A stretch of 64,000 nucleotides of DNA, taken from assembly GCA_947631615.1 (NCBI GenBank), contig CANRLX010000001.1:1-64000 (forward strand), written 5' to 3'. Each line of letters opens with the position of its first letter. The first letter of the stretch is position 1. This DNA is from an uncultured Acetatifactor sp. (GTDB taxonomy: Bacteria > Bacillota > Clostridia > Lachnospirales > Lachnospiraceae). The translations under genes were made by a program, and so were the position numbers. Positions 8,977-19,589 of this stretch are shown piece after piece. The notes beneath the pieces were generated by a model. The model was not told the DNA's origin. It worked only from the letters and a program-made list of their open reading frames with translations, and searched no databases.

Positions 8977-10533
8977 CTACTTCCACCTGCGGCGGCGTGC
9001 GTTTCTTCTCCTGCGCTTGGCATCGCGGATCTGCTCTCTGTGCCGGCTGCGCTTTTCCCTGGCGGCCTTGCGCTGGATGCCTCCGCGCCTCCTGCGTTCT
9101 CTGCGCCAGCCGCGCCGTGTGCTGGTGCCGGGGTTGGCGAGGCGGTAATTTTTTGACAGGACGGTTCCCAGAATGAAAAGTCCGGCCACGGCGGCGATTG
9201 CCATAAGACCCAGCAGGATCTTCACCACATTGACAAAGATCACAGGGGCTTCCCGAGGGGGAGCCTCTTCGACGTTCTCCTGGGCGTTGGCGGAAAAGTC
9301 AAAGACATGCTTTTCCTCCGCGCCGACGGCAAGATCCACGGATGCCGAGCCAATATACACGTCGTGGTAGGTGTAGGTGATGATCGCCGCCTGGTTGGGG
9401 CTCTCCGTATCGTAGGAGATGGAGGAGACCGTGTCGGCAAAGGTGGCCGTCTTGGGCAGCACAATAAAGTCGTCGCGGTTTAAGGACAGGATCGGCTGAG
9501 AGTTTCCGAAAATGTCATTGCCGCTGTAGAAGGAACCGGCGGTGTCAATATTGTATTTCGTCTCGGTCTGCGAGACATTGACCCGCTCGAAGTTGGCAAA
9601 GCCATAGTCAAACAGGGCGATGGTGTCCGTGTAGTACTGGGGATTTTCATCCCGCATCACCACGCAGATGAGCTTTAGGCCGTCCCGTTCCGCACAGGAG
9701 ACGAGAGTGCTCCTGGCGGCATCCGTGTAGCCGGTCTTGCAACCGACGAGATACGGATAGGCATACTTTTTCCCGGGCAGCAGGAGCATCTGGTTGGCGT
9801 CGTACAGGTCGCCGTTTTCCTTGGGGATATGCAGCATCGGGGTCGTTGTGATGCGGCAGAGCATTTCGTTGGCAAAGAAGGCCCTTCCGATCATTGCCAG
9901 GTCATAGGCGCTGGTGTAGTGGTTCTCGTCGGGCAGTCCGTTGGGATTGACAAAGTGGGAGTCCACACAGCCGAGCTCCTCGGCGCGCTCGTTCATCAGG
10001 TCGGCGAAGGCGTCCCAGGAACCGGAGATATGCTCCGCAACGGCGTAGGAGACCTCGTTGGCGGAGCGGATCAGGATGGCGTTCAGGCACTGCTCCACCG
10101 TCAGGGTGTCGCCGGGGTTCATAGCGATATTGTTGCTCCCTCTGGGGATGCCGAACACGGCGGAGCTGGACATGACGACCTCCTCGTCCAGAGAGCAGCG
10201 CTCGGAGAGCAAAAGTGTGGTCAGGATCTTGGTGGTGCTTGCGGGGTACTCGGCCTCGTGAATATTTTTGGCATAGAGAATAGCGCCCGTCTCCGCCTCC
10301 ATGAGGATCGCGGACTCCGCGCTGACCACAGGGCCCTGGGGCCAGTTCTCGACCTCGTTGGATTGCACGGTGAGAGACTGGTTGAAGGCGATGCGTTCCT
10401 CGGCCGTGGAGCCGGAGGTGTTGATGACGGCCTGAGCCGTCAGGCTCTGCTGGATAAAGAGGGTGAGCGCCCAGAGAAGGGAAAGAGCGCCGGACAAATA
10501 TTTGTGATGGAAATGATTTCTGTGCAGCCGCAT
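8977..10533 (-). CDS. D-alanyl-D-alanine carboxypeptidase (PBP5/DacF-like) with Arg-rich C-terminal tail
   Basis: SxxK (ASTTKILT), SxN (RSANEVSYA) and KTG (GCKTGYTDAA); signal sequence; C-terminal TM. Confidence 0.9.
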   Translation of the reverse strand: MRLHRNHFHHKYLSGALSLLWALTLFIQQSLTAQAVINTSGSTAEERIAFNQSLTVQSNEVENWPQGPVVSAESAILMEAETGAILYAKNIHEAEYPASTTKILTTLLLSERCSLDEEVVMSSSAVFGIPRGSNNIAMNPGDTLTVEQCLNAILIRSANEVSYAVAEHISGSWDAFADLMNERAEELGCVDSHFVNPNGLPDENHYTSAYDLAMIGRAFFANEMLCRITTTPMLHIPKENGDLYDANQMLLLPGKKYAYPYLVGCKTGYTDAARSTLVSCAERDGLKLICVVMRDENPQYYTDTIALFDYGFANFERVNVSQTETKYNIDTAGSFYSGNDIFGNSQPILSLNRDDFIVLPKTATFADTVSSISYDTESPNQAAIITYTYHDVYIGSASVDLAVGAEEKHVFDFSANAQENVEEAPPREAPVIFVNVVKILLGLMAIAAVAGLFILGTVLSKNYRLANPGTSTRRGWRRERRRRGGIQRKAAREKRSRHREQIRDAKRRRRNARRRRWK

Positions 10534-10556
10534 GATAAAAATCCTTCTGAAAAGTC

Positions 10557-10591
10557 AAGAGTCCGACGTGTCTTTCGCACGCCGGACTCTT
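10557..10591 (-). terminator. hairpin between the small lipoprotein gene and the carboxypeptidase gene
   Basis: aagagtccgacgtg / cacgccggactctt; weak T-tract. Confidence 0.45.
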
Positions 10592-10606
10592 ATGTAGCCG
10601 TTTCGA

Positions 10607-10993
10607 TTACTCAAAATCCTTGGAAGCGATCTCGGAACCGTCCGCGTTGACATACACGAAACGAACCACCAGATCGTCCTGACCGATCTCGTCTGCAAGC
10701 TGGTCAACCGTGGAGCCAAGGCTGTCTGCCAGACCGTCGATGTTCTGGGTCATAGCTGCGACCACATCCTCGCCCTGCTGCTCTTCAAAGGTAAAGGTGA
10801 ATACCAGGACATTTCCGTCAACAGAAGAGATACCCACGTCGAGGCCGTTGCCGCTGAACTGGGAAGCCATCGTCTTGGCTGCCTCGGAATTTGCAAACTT
10901 CTCTACCTTGCTTCCGCCGCCTCCGCAGGCTGTGAAAGCCAGGGTCATTACCGTGATCATAGCGAGTGCTATTACTTTTTTAACATTCTTCAT
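10607..10993 (-). CDS. small lipoprotein, DUF4854-like
   Basis: MKNVKKVIALAMITVMTLAFTACGGG signal/lipobox; start set at MKNVKK behind a ggaggag RBS. Confidence 0.75.
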   Translation of the reverse strand: MKNVKKVIALAMITVMTLAFTACGGGGSKVEKFANSEAAKTMASQFSGNGLDVGISSVDGNVLVFTFTFEEQQGEDVVAAMTQNIDGLADSLGSTVDQLADEIGQDDLVVRFVYVNADGSEIASKDFE

Positions 10994-11047
10994 CTTTTTT
11001 CTCCTCCAACGTTTTGTTTTTTCAAACAAACAATAGAAACAAATAGC

Positions 11048-11076
11048 ATTATAGTACTGATTTTTCTGCCTGTCAA
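11048..11076 (-). promoter_or_regulatory. perfect-consensus sigma-A promoter (TTGACA-N17-TATAAT) for the small lipoprotein
   Basis: minus strand reads ttgacaggcagaaaaatcagtactataat. Confidence 0.85.
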
Positions 11077-11114
11077 GGAAAAAATATCCAAGCCGTCGAT
11101 CTGCGCGTCATTTC

Positions 11115-11144
11115 TTGACAGATGAGAGTGCCGTGGAGTAAATT
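11115..11144 (+). promoter_or_regulatory. candidate promoter for trmB (TTGACA-N18-TAAATT)
   Basis: ttgaca at 11115, taaatt at 11139-11144. Confidence 0.5.
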
Positions 11145-11205
11145 AAATAAGTAAGGAAACAAAAAACGTGAGTGAGTAAGTGAGAGAGAAAGGTTTGTTG
11201 TCGCT

Positions 11206-11850
11206 ATGAGATTGCGCAATATCACCGGTTCCCGCGAGGTGATCGCTCAGAGCCCCTATGTGGTGAAGGAGGAGCTTCTGCCGCAGTGCCCGGGGACGTG
11301 GCGGGATATTTTTGGAAATGACGGCCCGATCCATATCGAGATCGGCATGGGAAAAGGGAAATTTATCTATACTATGGCGAAGGAGCATCCCCACATCAAC
11401 TATGTGGGGATCGAAAAGTATTCCAGCGTGCTTCTGAGGGCCATTCAGAAAATGCGGGAGGAGGAGCTTCCGAACCTGAAATTTATCCGCATGGATGCGG
11501 AGGAAATCGACAAGGTGTTCGGCAGGGGCGAGGTGGACAAGATCTATTTGAATTTTTCGGACCCCTGGCCCAAGGACCGCCACGCGAAAAGGCGCCTTCC
11601 GTCCAGACAGTTTTTGGCCAGGTATCACACGATCCTAAAGAAGGACGGCCGTCTGGAATTTAAGACGGACAATCGGGAGCTGTTTGAGTTTGCGGTGGAG
11701 GAGCTTGCGCCCGCCGGCTGGAAGGCGGAGGTTATCACGCGCGATCTGCACAGCGACGAGGCGCTGATGAGGGACAATGTGACCACGGAGTACGAAGAAA
11801 AATTTTCGGCGATGGGCAATCCCATTTACAAGTACATTATTTACAGGTAA
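11206..11850 (+). CDS. trmB: tRNA (guanosine(46)-N7)-methyltransferase
   Basis: IHIEIGMGKGKFI, NFSDPWPKDRHAKRRL. Confidence 0.95.
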   Translation: MRLRNITGSREVIAQSPYVVKEELLPQCPGTWRDIFGNDGPIHIEIGMGKGKFIYTMAKEHPHINYVGIEKYSSVLLRAIQKMREEELPNLKFIRMDAEEIDKVFGRGEVDKIYLNFSDPWPKDRHAKRRLPSRQFLARYHTILKKDGRLEFKTDNRELFEFAVEELAPAGWKAEVITRDLHSDEALMRDNVTTEYEEKFSAMGNPIYKYIIYR

Positions 11851-11890
11851 AATGGAGAAAATAAAAGCCAAAGAGAAAGGAGAGGCTGTT

Positions 11891-12217
11891 ATGGAGTATA
11901 CGTTTACCACAGAAAATTTTGAGGAGGAGGTTTTAAAGTCCGAGATTCCCGTTTTGGTGGATTTTTACGCGGACTGGTGCGGCCCCTGTAAGATGATGGC
12001 TCCCGTGGTGGAAAAGATGGCGGAGGAATTTGAGGGGAGGTTAAAGGTCGGAAAGTGCGACACGGACGAAAATATGCCCCTCGCCCAGAAGTATCGGGTG
12101 GCCAACATCCCTTGCTTTAAGATCTTTAAAAACGGAGAGGTCGCCGCGAATTTCATAGGAAAAATGGGCACGGAGGAGTTTGTGGAGAAGATCGAGGAGG
12201 CGCTTGGCGGTCATTGA
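11891..12217 (+). CDS. trxA: thioredoxin
   Basis: VDFYADWCGPCKMMAP; start chosen at MEYTF behind aaaggagag. Confidence 0.93.
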   Translation: MEYTFTTENFEEEVLKSEIPVLVDFYADWCGPCKMMAPVVEKMAEEFEGRLKVGKCDTDENMPLAQKYRVANIPCFKIFKNGEVAANFIGKMGTEEFVEKIEEALGGH

Positions 12218-12274
12218 GGGGCCTGCCTTTTGTCAAAAAGCCTGCCGGTGTATGGAGAATCTGTGCTGGGAAAG

Positions 12275-12319
12275 AAAAAGGGCCGCGGCTTCCGGTTGTT
12301 CTTACGGAAACTGCGGTCC
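12275..12319 (-). terminator. intrinsic terminator of pyrG
   Basis: minus strand ggaccgcagtttccg-N10-cggaagccgcggccc followed by T-tract. Confidence 0.75.
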
Positions 12320-12341
12320 TTGCATATGCGGTTTTTGAATC

Positions 12342-13952
12342 TTAGCGGGAGTTTTTGTCCTTCAGGGCCTCGGCGATAAAGCCCTTAAACAGCGGGTGCG
12401 GTCTGTTGGGGCGGGATTTGAGCTCCGGATGCGCCTGCGTCGCCACAAAGAAGGGGTGCTCCGTGATCTCGCACATCTCTATGATCCGTCCGTCAGGGGA
12501 TGTACCGGACAGGCGAAGCCCCTTTTCCTGCAGAATGGCGCGGTAATCGTTGTTCACCTCGTAGCGGTGGCGGTGTCTTTCATGGATGGTATCTACGCCG
12601 TAGAGCGCATATGCACGGGAGGCCTTGTCCAATACGCAAGGGTAGGAGCCCAGCCTCAGAGTGCCGCCGATGTCCTCCACGCCGTTCTGATCCGGCATCA
12701 GGGCGATGACGGGATGGGTCGTGTTGGGATCCAGCTCCACGGTATGGGCGTCTGTATAACCGATGACATTGCGGGCAAACTCTACGATAGTGAGCTGCAT
12801 TCCCAGGCACAGCCCCAGGAAGGGCTTGCGATGGGTGCGGGCGTAGTGGATGGCGACGATCTTGCCCTCGATGCCGCGGGAGCCGAAGCCGCCGGGAACC
12901 AGGATGCCGTTACAGTCGCCGAGAAGCTCCTCCGCGTTTTCCGCCGTCACCTTCTCCGAGTCCACCCACTTGATATTCACCGTGGCGTGGTTGGAGATGC
13001 CGCCGTGCTTTAAGGCTTCCACCACACTGATGTAGGCGTCGTGCAGGGAGACATATTTTCCCACCAGAGCGATCTTCACCTCGTCGGTGGGGTGCCGTAG
13101 ATCGTTGACCATGTCGATCCAGTCGGTCAGGTCAGGCTCCGGACATTCCAGGTGGAGACATTCGCATGCCACCTGCGCCAGGCGCTCCTTCTCCATTGCC
13201 AGGGGCGCTTCGTATAAATATTCCACGTCCAGGTTCTGCAGTACGTGATTGCTGGGCACGTTGCAGAACAGAGCGATCTTGTCCTTCAACCCCTGATCCA
13301 GAGGGTGCTCGCTGCGGCACACGATGATGTCGGGCTGGATTCCCATTCCCTGCAGATCCTTGACGCTGGCCTGCGTGGGCTTGGTCTTCAGCTCCTGGGA
13401 GGCGTTCAGGTAGGGGATCAGCGTCACATGGATCAGGATCGCGTTGTCATGCCCCACTTCGTGCTGAAACTGCCGGATGGACTCCAGGAAGGGCTGGCTC
13501 TCGATGTCGCCCACGGTGCCGCCCACCTCAATAATGGCGATCCGCATATCGGGGTCGGTGAAGTTGCGGTAGAAACGGCTCTTGATCTCGTTGGTGATAT
13601 GGGGGATCACCTGTACGGTGCCGCCGCCGTAATCGCCGCGCCGCTCCTTCTGCAGGACCGACCAGTACACCTTGCCGGTGGTCACGTTGGAATTTTTGTC
13701 CAGGCTCTCGTCGATAAAACGCTCGTAATGCCCCAGATCCAGATCGGTCTCCGCGCCGTCGTCGGTGACGAACACCTCCCCGTGCTGGATCGGGTTCATG
13801 GTGCCGGGATCGATATTGATATAGGGGTCAAATTTCTGCATGGTGACTTTATACCCTCTGGCCTTCAGCAGTCGGCCCAGAGACGCGGCGGTGATGCCTT
13901 TTCCCAGTCCGGAAACCACGCCGCCTGTTACAAATACATATTTTACTGGCAT
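12342..13952 (-). CDS. pyrG: CTP synthase
   Basis: [41 protein letters not shown] glutaminase motif. Confidence 0.97.
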   Translation of the reverse strand: MPVKYVFVTGGVVSGLGKGITAASLGRLLKARGYKVTMQKFDPYINIDPGTMNPIQHGEVFVTDDGAETDLDLGHYERFIDESLDKNSNVTTGKVYWSVLQKERRGDYGGGTVQVIPHITNEIKSRFYRNFTDPDMRIAIIEVGGTVGDIESQPFLESIRQFQHEVGHDNAILIHVTLIPYLNASQELKTKPTQASVKDLQGMGIQPDIIVCRSEHPLDQGLKDKIALFCNVPSNHVLQNLDVEYLYEAPLAMEKERLAQVACECLHLECPEPDLTDWIDMVNDLRHPTDEVKIALVGKYVSLHDAYISVVEALKHGGISNHATVNIKWVDSEKVTAENAEELLGDCNGILVPGGFGSRGIEGKIVAIHYARTHRKPFLGLCLGMQLTIVEFARNVIGYTDAHTVELDPNTTHPVIALMPDQNGVEDIGGTLRLGSYPCVLDKASRAYALYGVDTIHERHRHRYEVNNDYRAILQEKGLRLSGTSPDGRIIEMCEITEHPFFVATQAHPELKSRPNRPHPLFKGFIAEALKDKNSR

Positions 13953-14093
13953 AATTATGTCCTCCGATAAAAAGCCGTTTCAAAAGCAATACTAAACTTT
14001 ATTATAAATGAGATACTTATAAAAATCTACTTAAAAGTACAAAAAAATTAAGAAATCTTTTAGACCTGACACGGTTTTTTCACATTTATGCTA

Positions 14094-14122
14094 TTGATTT
14101 ATCAGGTGGTAATCTCTATAAT
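14094..14122 (+). promoter_or_regulatory. promoter of ftsH (TTGATT-N17-TATAAT)
   Basis: ttgatt 14094-14099, tataat 14117-14122. Confidence 0.7.
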
Positions 14123-14177
14123 AAAATAGACTGACATTAGAGAAAAAGAGTCATATTATGATAGAAATGGAGTAAGC

Positions 14178-16511
14178 ATGGACAATCAAATGAACCAGTA
14201 CGACAACGGCGGAGGCTACAACAACGGCAACCGGGGCAATGGCGGACGGGGAGGCCCGGGGGGAGGAAACGGACAGCCCCCCAGAAAACCAAACGTCACG
14301 ATGATGGTCCTGGCGGCGTTGAGCGCTGTGATGATCGCCTTTTTGTTTTACAATATGCTGCTGGGAAGCGCGGCCAGCGCGCAGGAGGTAGAGTACACAC
14401 AATTCCTGCAGGATCTGGATGCCGATCTGGTGGAGTCGGTGGAGCTGAACGCGGAGAGCGCGGAGCTCCAGGTCACGTTAAAGCCGGAGGAAGACGAGGG
14501 ATCGAGAGGCACAGACAACTACTACTATCCGCTCGGTATGCTGCAGATGCAGCAGAACAGACAGTATTCCACGCTGGTGATGGAGAGCATGGATACGCTG
14601 ATGGAGCGCCTGGAGGAGCACGGCGTGGAGGCAAAGCGCGTGATCAACAACAACTCCGGACTGTTCATGGAGATTTTGGTCACGGTGGTGCTTCCGGTAG
14701 CGCTGATCTGGCTGGTGGCGGGTTTCTTCTTCCGCAGGATGGGCGGCAGCGGCGGCCCTATGGGTGTGGGAAAGAGCAACGCCAAGGTGTATGTGCAGAA
14801 GGAGACCGGCGTCACCTTTAAGGACGTTGCGGGGGAGGACGAGGCGAAGGAATCCCTGGTGGAGATCGTGGATTTCCTGCACAACCCCGGGAAATATTCC
14901 AAGATCGGCGCGAGACTGCCCAAGGGAGCTCTGCTGGTGGGCCCTCCCGGAACCGGTAAGACCCTGCTCGCCAGAGCGGTGGCGGGCGAGGCGCACGTGC
15001 CCTTTTTCTCCCTGACAGGCTCCGACTTTATTGAGCTGTATGTGGGCGTGGGCGCCAGCCGTGTGCGGGACCTGTTCAAGGAGGCCAACAAAAACGCGCC
15101 CTGTATCGTGTTTATCGACGAGATCGACGCCATCGGCAGGAGCCGTGACTCCAAGTACGGCGGGGGCAACGAGGAGCGGGAGCAGACGTTGAATCAGCTC
15201 CTCTCCGAGATGGACGGCTTTGACGGATCCAAGGGAATTTTGATCCTGGCGGCCACCAACCGTCCGGAGATCCTGGATAAAGCGCTTCTGCGCCCGGGCC
15301 GTTTCGATCGGCGCATTATTGTGGATAAGCCGGATCTCAAGGGACGTGTGGAGATCTTGAAGGTACATTCCAAGGACGTGAAGATGGACGAGACGGTGGA
15401 TCTGGATGCCATCGCGCTGGCGACCAGCGGCGCTGTGGGCTCCGATCTGGCGAACATGATAAACGAGGCCGCTATCAACGCCGCCAAGGAGGAGCGCGAG
15501 TATGTGAGCCAGCAGGATCTGTTTAACGCGGTGGAGCAGGTGCTGGTGGGCAAGGAGAAGAAGGATCGTATCATGAGCAAAGAGGAGCGCAAGATCGTCT
15601 CCTATCACGAGGTGGGACACGCGTTGATCAGCGCCCTGCAGAAAAATTCCGAGCCGGTGCAGAAGATCACCATCGTGCCCCGTACCATGGGGGCGCTGGG
15701 CTACGTGATGCACGTGCCGGAGGAGGAGAAATACCTGAACACAGAGGCGGAGCTGCGGGATATGCTGGTGAGTCTGGTGGGCGGCCGCGCCGCGGAGGAG
15801 GTCGTCTTTGACACCGTGACCACCGGAGCGGCAAACGATATTGAAAAGGCTACGGACATCGCCCGCAACATGGTGACCCGTTACGGCATGAGCCGTAAAT
15901 TCGGCCTGGTGGGCTTAGCCACCGTGGAGAGCCAGTATCTGGAGGGAAGGACCTCCCTGAACTGCAGCGACAAGACCGCGGCGGAAATCGACGCCGAGGT
16001 GGTGGAGATCATCAAAGAAAGCTACGACAAAGCGCTGGGGATGCTGCGCGAAAACCGAGAGCTGATGGATAAGCTGGCCGCCTTCCTGATCGAGAAGGAG
16101 ACAATCACCGGCAAGGAATTTATGGAAATTTTCCGCAAAGAAAAGGGTCTGCCGGATCCCAAGGAGGAAAAGAAGGAACCGGAGAAGGAAAAAGAGAACG
16201 AGAACGCGAAAGCGAACGGAAGCGAGAGTGCAAATGGGGACGGGAACGCGAAAGCGAACGAAGGCGGGAGTGCGAACGGGAGCGGGAAGGAAGCCCCCGA
16301 CGGGATCCGCGAAGGCGTCACCTTCGAGAGCCGCTTGAACAGTGCGCTGGAGGCGGCTCCGTGTGACAGGGAGCCGGAGGATGGCAATACGCCCCAGAGC
16401 GAGGCGAAAGCGGAGACGCCGGACGCCTCTTTGCAAGGGGAAAACGGCGTTTCTCCCGACGGGGACAACGACCGTCCCAGGGGACGTTTTTCCAACGGAA
16501 GATTGGATTAG
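14178..16511 (+). CDS. ftsH: ATP-dependent zinc metalloprotease FtsH with low-complexity N- and C-terminal extensions
   Basis: Walker [12 protein letters not shown] region, HEVGH zinc site. Confidence 0.96.
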   Translation: MDNQMNQYDNGGGYNNGNRGNGGRGGPGGGNGQPPRKPNVTMMVLAALSAVMIAFLFYNMLLGSAASAQEVEYTQFLQDLDADLVESVELNAESAELQVTLKPEEDEGSRGTDNYYYPLGMLQMQQNRQYSTLVMESMDTLMERLEEHGVEAKRVINNNSGLFMEILVTVVLPVALIWLVAGFFFRRMGGSGGPMGVGKSNAKVYVQKETGVTFKDVAGEDEAKESLVEIVDFLHNPGKYSKIGARLPKGALLVGPPGTGKTLLARAVAGEAHVPFFSLTGSDFIELYVGVGASRVRDLFKEANKNAPCIVFIDEIDAIGRSRDSKYGGGNEEREQTLNQLLSEMDGFDGSKGILILAATNRPEILDKALLRPGRFDRRIIVDKPDLKGRVEILKVHSKDVKMDETVDLDAIALATSGAVGSDLANMINEAAINAAKEEREYVSQQDLFNAVEQVLVGKEKKDRIMSKEERKIVSYHEVGHALISALQKNSEPVQKITIVPRTMGALGYVMHVPEEEKYLNTEAELRDMLVSLVGGRAAEEVVFDTVTTGAANDIEKATDIARNMVTRYGMSRKFGLVGLATVESQYLEGRTSLNCSDKTAAEIDAEVVEIIKESYDKALGMLRENRELMDKLAAFLIEKETITGKEFMEIFRKEKGLPDPKEEKKEPEKEKENENAKANGSESANGDGNAKANEGGSANGSGKEAPDGIREGVTFESRLNSALEAAPCDREPEDGNTPQSEAKAETPDASLQGENGVSPDGDNDRPRGRFSNGRLD
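16203..16286 (+). repeat. two 42-bp tandem units in the ftsH 3' region ([14 protein letters not shown] / [14 protein letters not shown])
   Basis: aacgcgaaagcgaacg starts at 16203 and again at 16245. Confidence 0.85.
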
Positions 16512-16528
16512 GCATATGGTTAGGTCGT

Positions 16529-16564
16529 ACAGGCAGTGATCCGGAGGGATGGCTGCCTGTTTTT
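16529..16564 (+). terminator. intrinsic terminator after ftsH
   Basis: acaggcag/ctgcctgt stem followed by T-tract. Confidence 0.7.
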
Positions 16565-16664
16565 AAATCTCTTTATTTTCCTTTATAATTCTTGACAAAT
16601 GCAGTATAATAGGCATATCGAACCCTCTGCCAGGGAGTCGACCCTTCTGTCAAGGAGGCAAGTT

Positions 16665-18536
16665 ATGTTTAACGTTGAGGAAGAGCTGAAAAAGCTCCCG
16701 AAGGAGCCGGGAGTCTATATTATGCGCGATCAAAATGACGTGATCCTGTACGTCGGGAAGGCGGTCAATCTGCACAGCCGCGTGCGTTCTTATTTTCGCG
16801 GAAACATCGGCAGAGGGCCGGCCATCGATCAGATGGTGTCCCGAATCGCCCGATTTGAGTATATTGTCACGGACTCTGAGCTGGAGGCGCTGGTACTGGA
16901 GAACAATCTCATCAAGGAACATTCTCCAAAATACAATACCCTGCTCAAGGACGATAAGACCTACCCCTACATCAAGGTGACGGTGGGGGAGGAGTATCCC
17001 CGCGTCCAGTTTTCCCGCACGATGAAGAAGGACCGCTCCAAATATTTCGGCCCCTACAGCAGCGCGGCGGCGGTAAAGGACACGATCGAGCTTTTAAACA
17101 AGATCTATCAGCTGCGCACCTGCAGCCGCGTTCTGCCCAGAGATATCGGCCTGGAGCGCCCCTGCCTGAATTATCATATCAAGCAGTGCCTCGCCCCCTG
17201 TCAGGGCTATGTGGACAGGGAGCAGTATCGGGCGCAGGTGGCCGGCGCGCTGGAATTTTTAAACGGCAGCTACCACCCGATCCTGAAGGAGCTGGAGGAG
17301 CGGATGAAGGCGGCGGCCGGAGAGCTTGCCTTTGAGGAGGCGGCAAAATATCGGGATTTATACAACAGTGTCAAAGCGGTCTCCCAGAAGCAGAAAATCA
17401 CGGACAGCGACGGAGATGACAGAGATGTCATTGCACTGTATCAGGACGAGACGGAAGCGGTGGTGCAGGTATTTTTTGTTCGAGACGGGAAGCTGATCGG
17501 GAGAGAGCATTACTATATGACACATGTGTCTGAAAATGACAAGGCGGGTGTCCTGCAGGATTTTGTCAAGCAGTTCTATGCGGGGACGCCCTTTATTCCC
17601 AGGGAGCTGATGCTCCAGTACGAGATCGAGGACGCCGAGCTGATCGAGAAATGGCTCACCGAGCGGCGGGGAGGCAGAGTCTACCTGCGGGTGCCGAGGA
17701 TCGGCGCAAAGGAAAAGCTGGTGGAGCTCGCCGCCCAGAATGCCAAGCTGATCTTAAGTCAGGACAGGGAGAAGCTCAAGCGGGAGGAGGGCAGGACGAT
17801 CGGCGCGGTGAAGGAGATCGCGGAGCTTCTGGGGCTTTCCTGCGCGGACCGCATGGAGGCGTTTGATATCTCCAACACAAACGGTTTTGAGAATGTGGGA
17901 TCCATGGTGGTTTACGAGAAGGGCAGGCCGAAGCGCAGCGACTACCGCAAATTTCGCATCCAGACGGTGGCGGGGCCCGACGATTACGCCTGTATGAAGG
18001 AAGTGCTGACCAGACGTTTCGTTCATGGCATGGAGGAGACCAGGGAGCTGACGGAGAGAAAGCTGGGGAGCCAGTACGGCAGCTTCAGCCGGTTCCCCGA
18101 TCTGCTTTTGATGGATGGCGGAAGGGGCCAGGTCAATATCGCGCTGGCAGTGCTGGACGAGCTTCACATTTCCATTCCGGTGTGCGGCATGGTGAAGGAC
18201 GACAGCCACCGCACCAGGGGACTGTATTTCAACAATGTGGAGCTGCCCATCGACACCCATTCGGAGGGGTTTAAGCTGATCACCCGCATCCAGGACGAGG
18301 CGCACCGCTTTGCCATTGAATACCACAAATCGCTGCGGAGCAAGGTGCAGGTGAAATCCGTTCTGGACGATATACCGGGGGTGGGGCCGGCCCGCAGAAA
18401 GGCGCTGATGCGGCATTTTAAATCCCTGGAGGACATTCGGGGAGCCACGCTGGAGGAGCTTACCGCCATACCGGAGCTGAATGAGCGGACGGCGCAGGCG
18501 ATCGTGGATTTCTTTGCCAAGCGGACTTCACAATAA
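16665..18536 (+). CDS. uvrC: excinuclease ABC subunit C
   Basis: [35 protein letters not shown]-terminal HhH; start at MFNVEEE behind aaggagg. Confidence 0.96.
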   Translation: MFNVEEELKKLPKEPGVYIMRDQNDVILYVGKAVNLHSRVRSYFRGNIGRGPAIDQMVSRIARFEYIVTDSELEALVLENNLIKEHSPKYNTLLKDDKTYPYIKVTVGEEYPRVQFSRTMKKDRSKYFGPYSSAAAVKDTIELLNKIYQLRTCSRVLPRDIGLERPCLNYHIKQCLAPCQGYVDREQYRAQVAGALEFLNGSYHPILKELEERMKAAAGELAFEEAAKYRDLYNSVKAVSQKQKITDSDGDDRDVIALYQDETEAVVQVFFVRDGKLIGREHYYMTHVSENDKAGVLQDFVKQFYAGTPFIPRELMLQYEIEDAELIEKWLTERRGGRVYLRVPRIGAKEKLVELAAQNAKLILSQDREKLKREEGRTIGAVKEIAELLGLSCADRMEAFDISNTNGFENVGSMVVYEKGRPKRSDYRKFRIQTVAGPDDYACMKEVLTRRFVHGMEETRELTERKLGSQYGSFSRFPDLLLMDGGRGQVNIALAVLDELHISIPVCGMVKDDSHRTRGLYFNNVELPIDTHSEGFKLITRIQDEAHRFAIEYHKSLRSKVQVKSVLDDIPGVGPARRKALMRHFKSLEDIRGATLEELTAIPELNERTAQAIVDFFAKRTSQ

Positions 18537-18601
18537 AAAAACGTTGTGATACAATCAAAAAAAATGAGTATGCTGACTCATTGGGAAACCGGAGGTGCAT
18601 T

Positions 18602-19540
18602 ATGGCGGGCGTAGGGCTGAAAAAGATTATAGAAAAGCTGAATCTGGAAAATCTGACACCGGAGATATCCGTGGACAAAATTCGGGTCAATCTGCCGGAT
18701 CTCAATCGGCCTGCCCTGCAGATTGCAGGGTATTTTGAATATTTTGATGCGACGAGACTGCAAGTTATCGGCTTTGTGGAATACACTTATATGGAGGGCT
18801 TCACAAACGAGCAGAAGAGAGAGGCGTATACCAAGCTTTTGTCCTACGAGATACCCGCCATCGTGTTCTGCCGCGAGCTGATGCCCGATCCGATCTTTCG
18901 GGAGACGGCGGTTGCCCACGGGATCCCGCTTTTGTCTACCAAGATGGAGACCTCCGCGTTTATGGCGGAGACGATCCGCTGGCTGAACGAAAGGCTGGCG
19001 CCCTGTATCTCCGTCCACGGCGTCCTGGTGGATGTCTACGGCGAGGGACTTCTGATCACGGGGGAGAGCGGCATCGGAAAATCGGAGGCGGCATTGGAGC
19101 TGGTCAAACGTGGACACCGCCTTGTGACGGACGATGTGGTGGAGCTGCGCAAGATCAGCGACGACACCCTGATCGGCTCCGCGCCGGAGATCACCAAGAA
19201 TTTTATTGAGCTGCGAGGGATCGGCATTATCGATGTAAAGGCGCTCTACGGCGCGTCCGCGGTCAAGGACAGCCAGCAGATAGACCTGGTGATCCGCCTG
19301 GAGGACTGGGACAAGGAGAAGGAATACGACAGGCTCGGTCTGGAGGACAGCTATACGGAGTATCTGGGGAACAAGGTGGTATGCTATGATATCCCTATCC
19401 GCGCCGGACGAAACCTGGCGCTGATCTGCGAGGCGGCTGCGGTGAACCACCGTCAGAAAAAAATGGGCTACAACGCGGCCAAGGAATTGTACTCCCGCGT
19501 GCAGAGCTCTCTCGCCAAAAAGCAGGAGGATGAGGAGTGA
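18602..19540 (+). CDS. hprK: HPr(Ser) kinase/phosphorylase
   Basis: GVLVDVYGEGLLITGESGIGKSEAALELVKRGHRLVTDD. Confidence 0.96.
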   Translation: MAGVGLKKIIEKLNLENLTPEISVDKIRVNLPDLNRPALQIAGYFEYFDATRLQVIGFVEYTYMEGFTNEQKREAYTKLLSYEIPAIVFCRELMPDPIFRETAVAHGIPLLSTKMETSAFMAETIRWLNERLAPCISVHGVLVDVYGEGLLITGESGIGKSEAALELVKRGHRLVTDDVVELRKISDDTLIGSAPEITKNFIELRGIGIIDVKALYGASAVKDSQQIDLVIRLEDWDKEKEYDRLGLEDSYTEYLGNKVVCYDIPIRAGRNLALICEAAAVNHRQKKMGYNAAKELYSRVQSSLAKKQEDEE

Positions 19541-19589
19541 GCCGCGCGGCCAAAAAGTCAGGAAGTAGTCGGGAAGTGAGGAAGAATCG

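Noticed and set aside
14478-15713. 411-aa minus-strand ORF
   Set aside because: Antisense to the conserved ftsH AAA/protease core.
16592-16610. TTGACA...TATAAT upstream of uvrC
   Set aside because: The two hexamers are separated by only 7 nt, so they cannot be paired as one sigma-A promoter; either may be used with a weaker partner.
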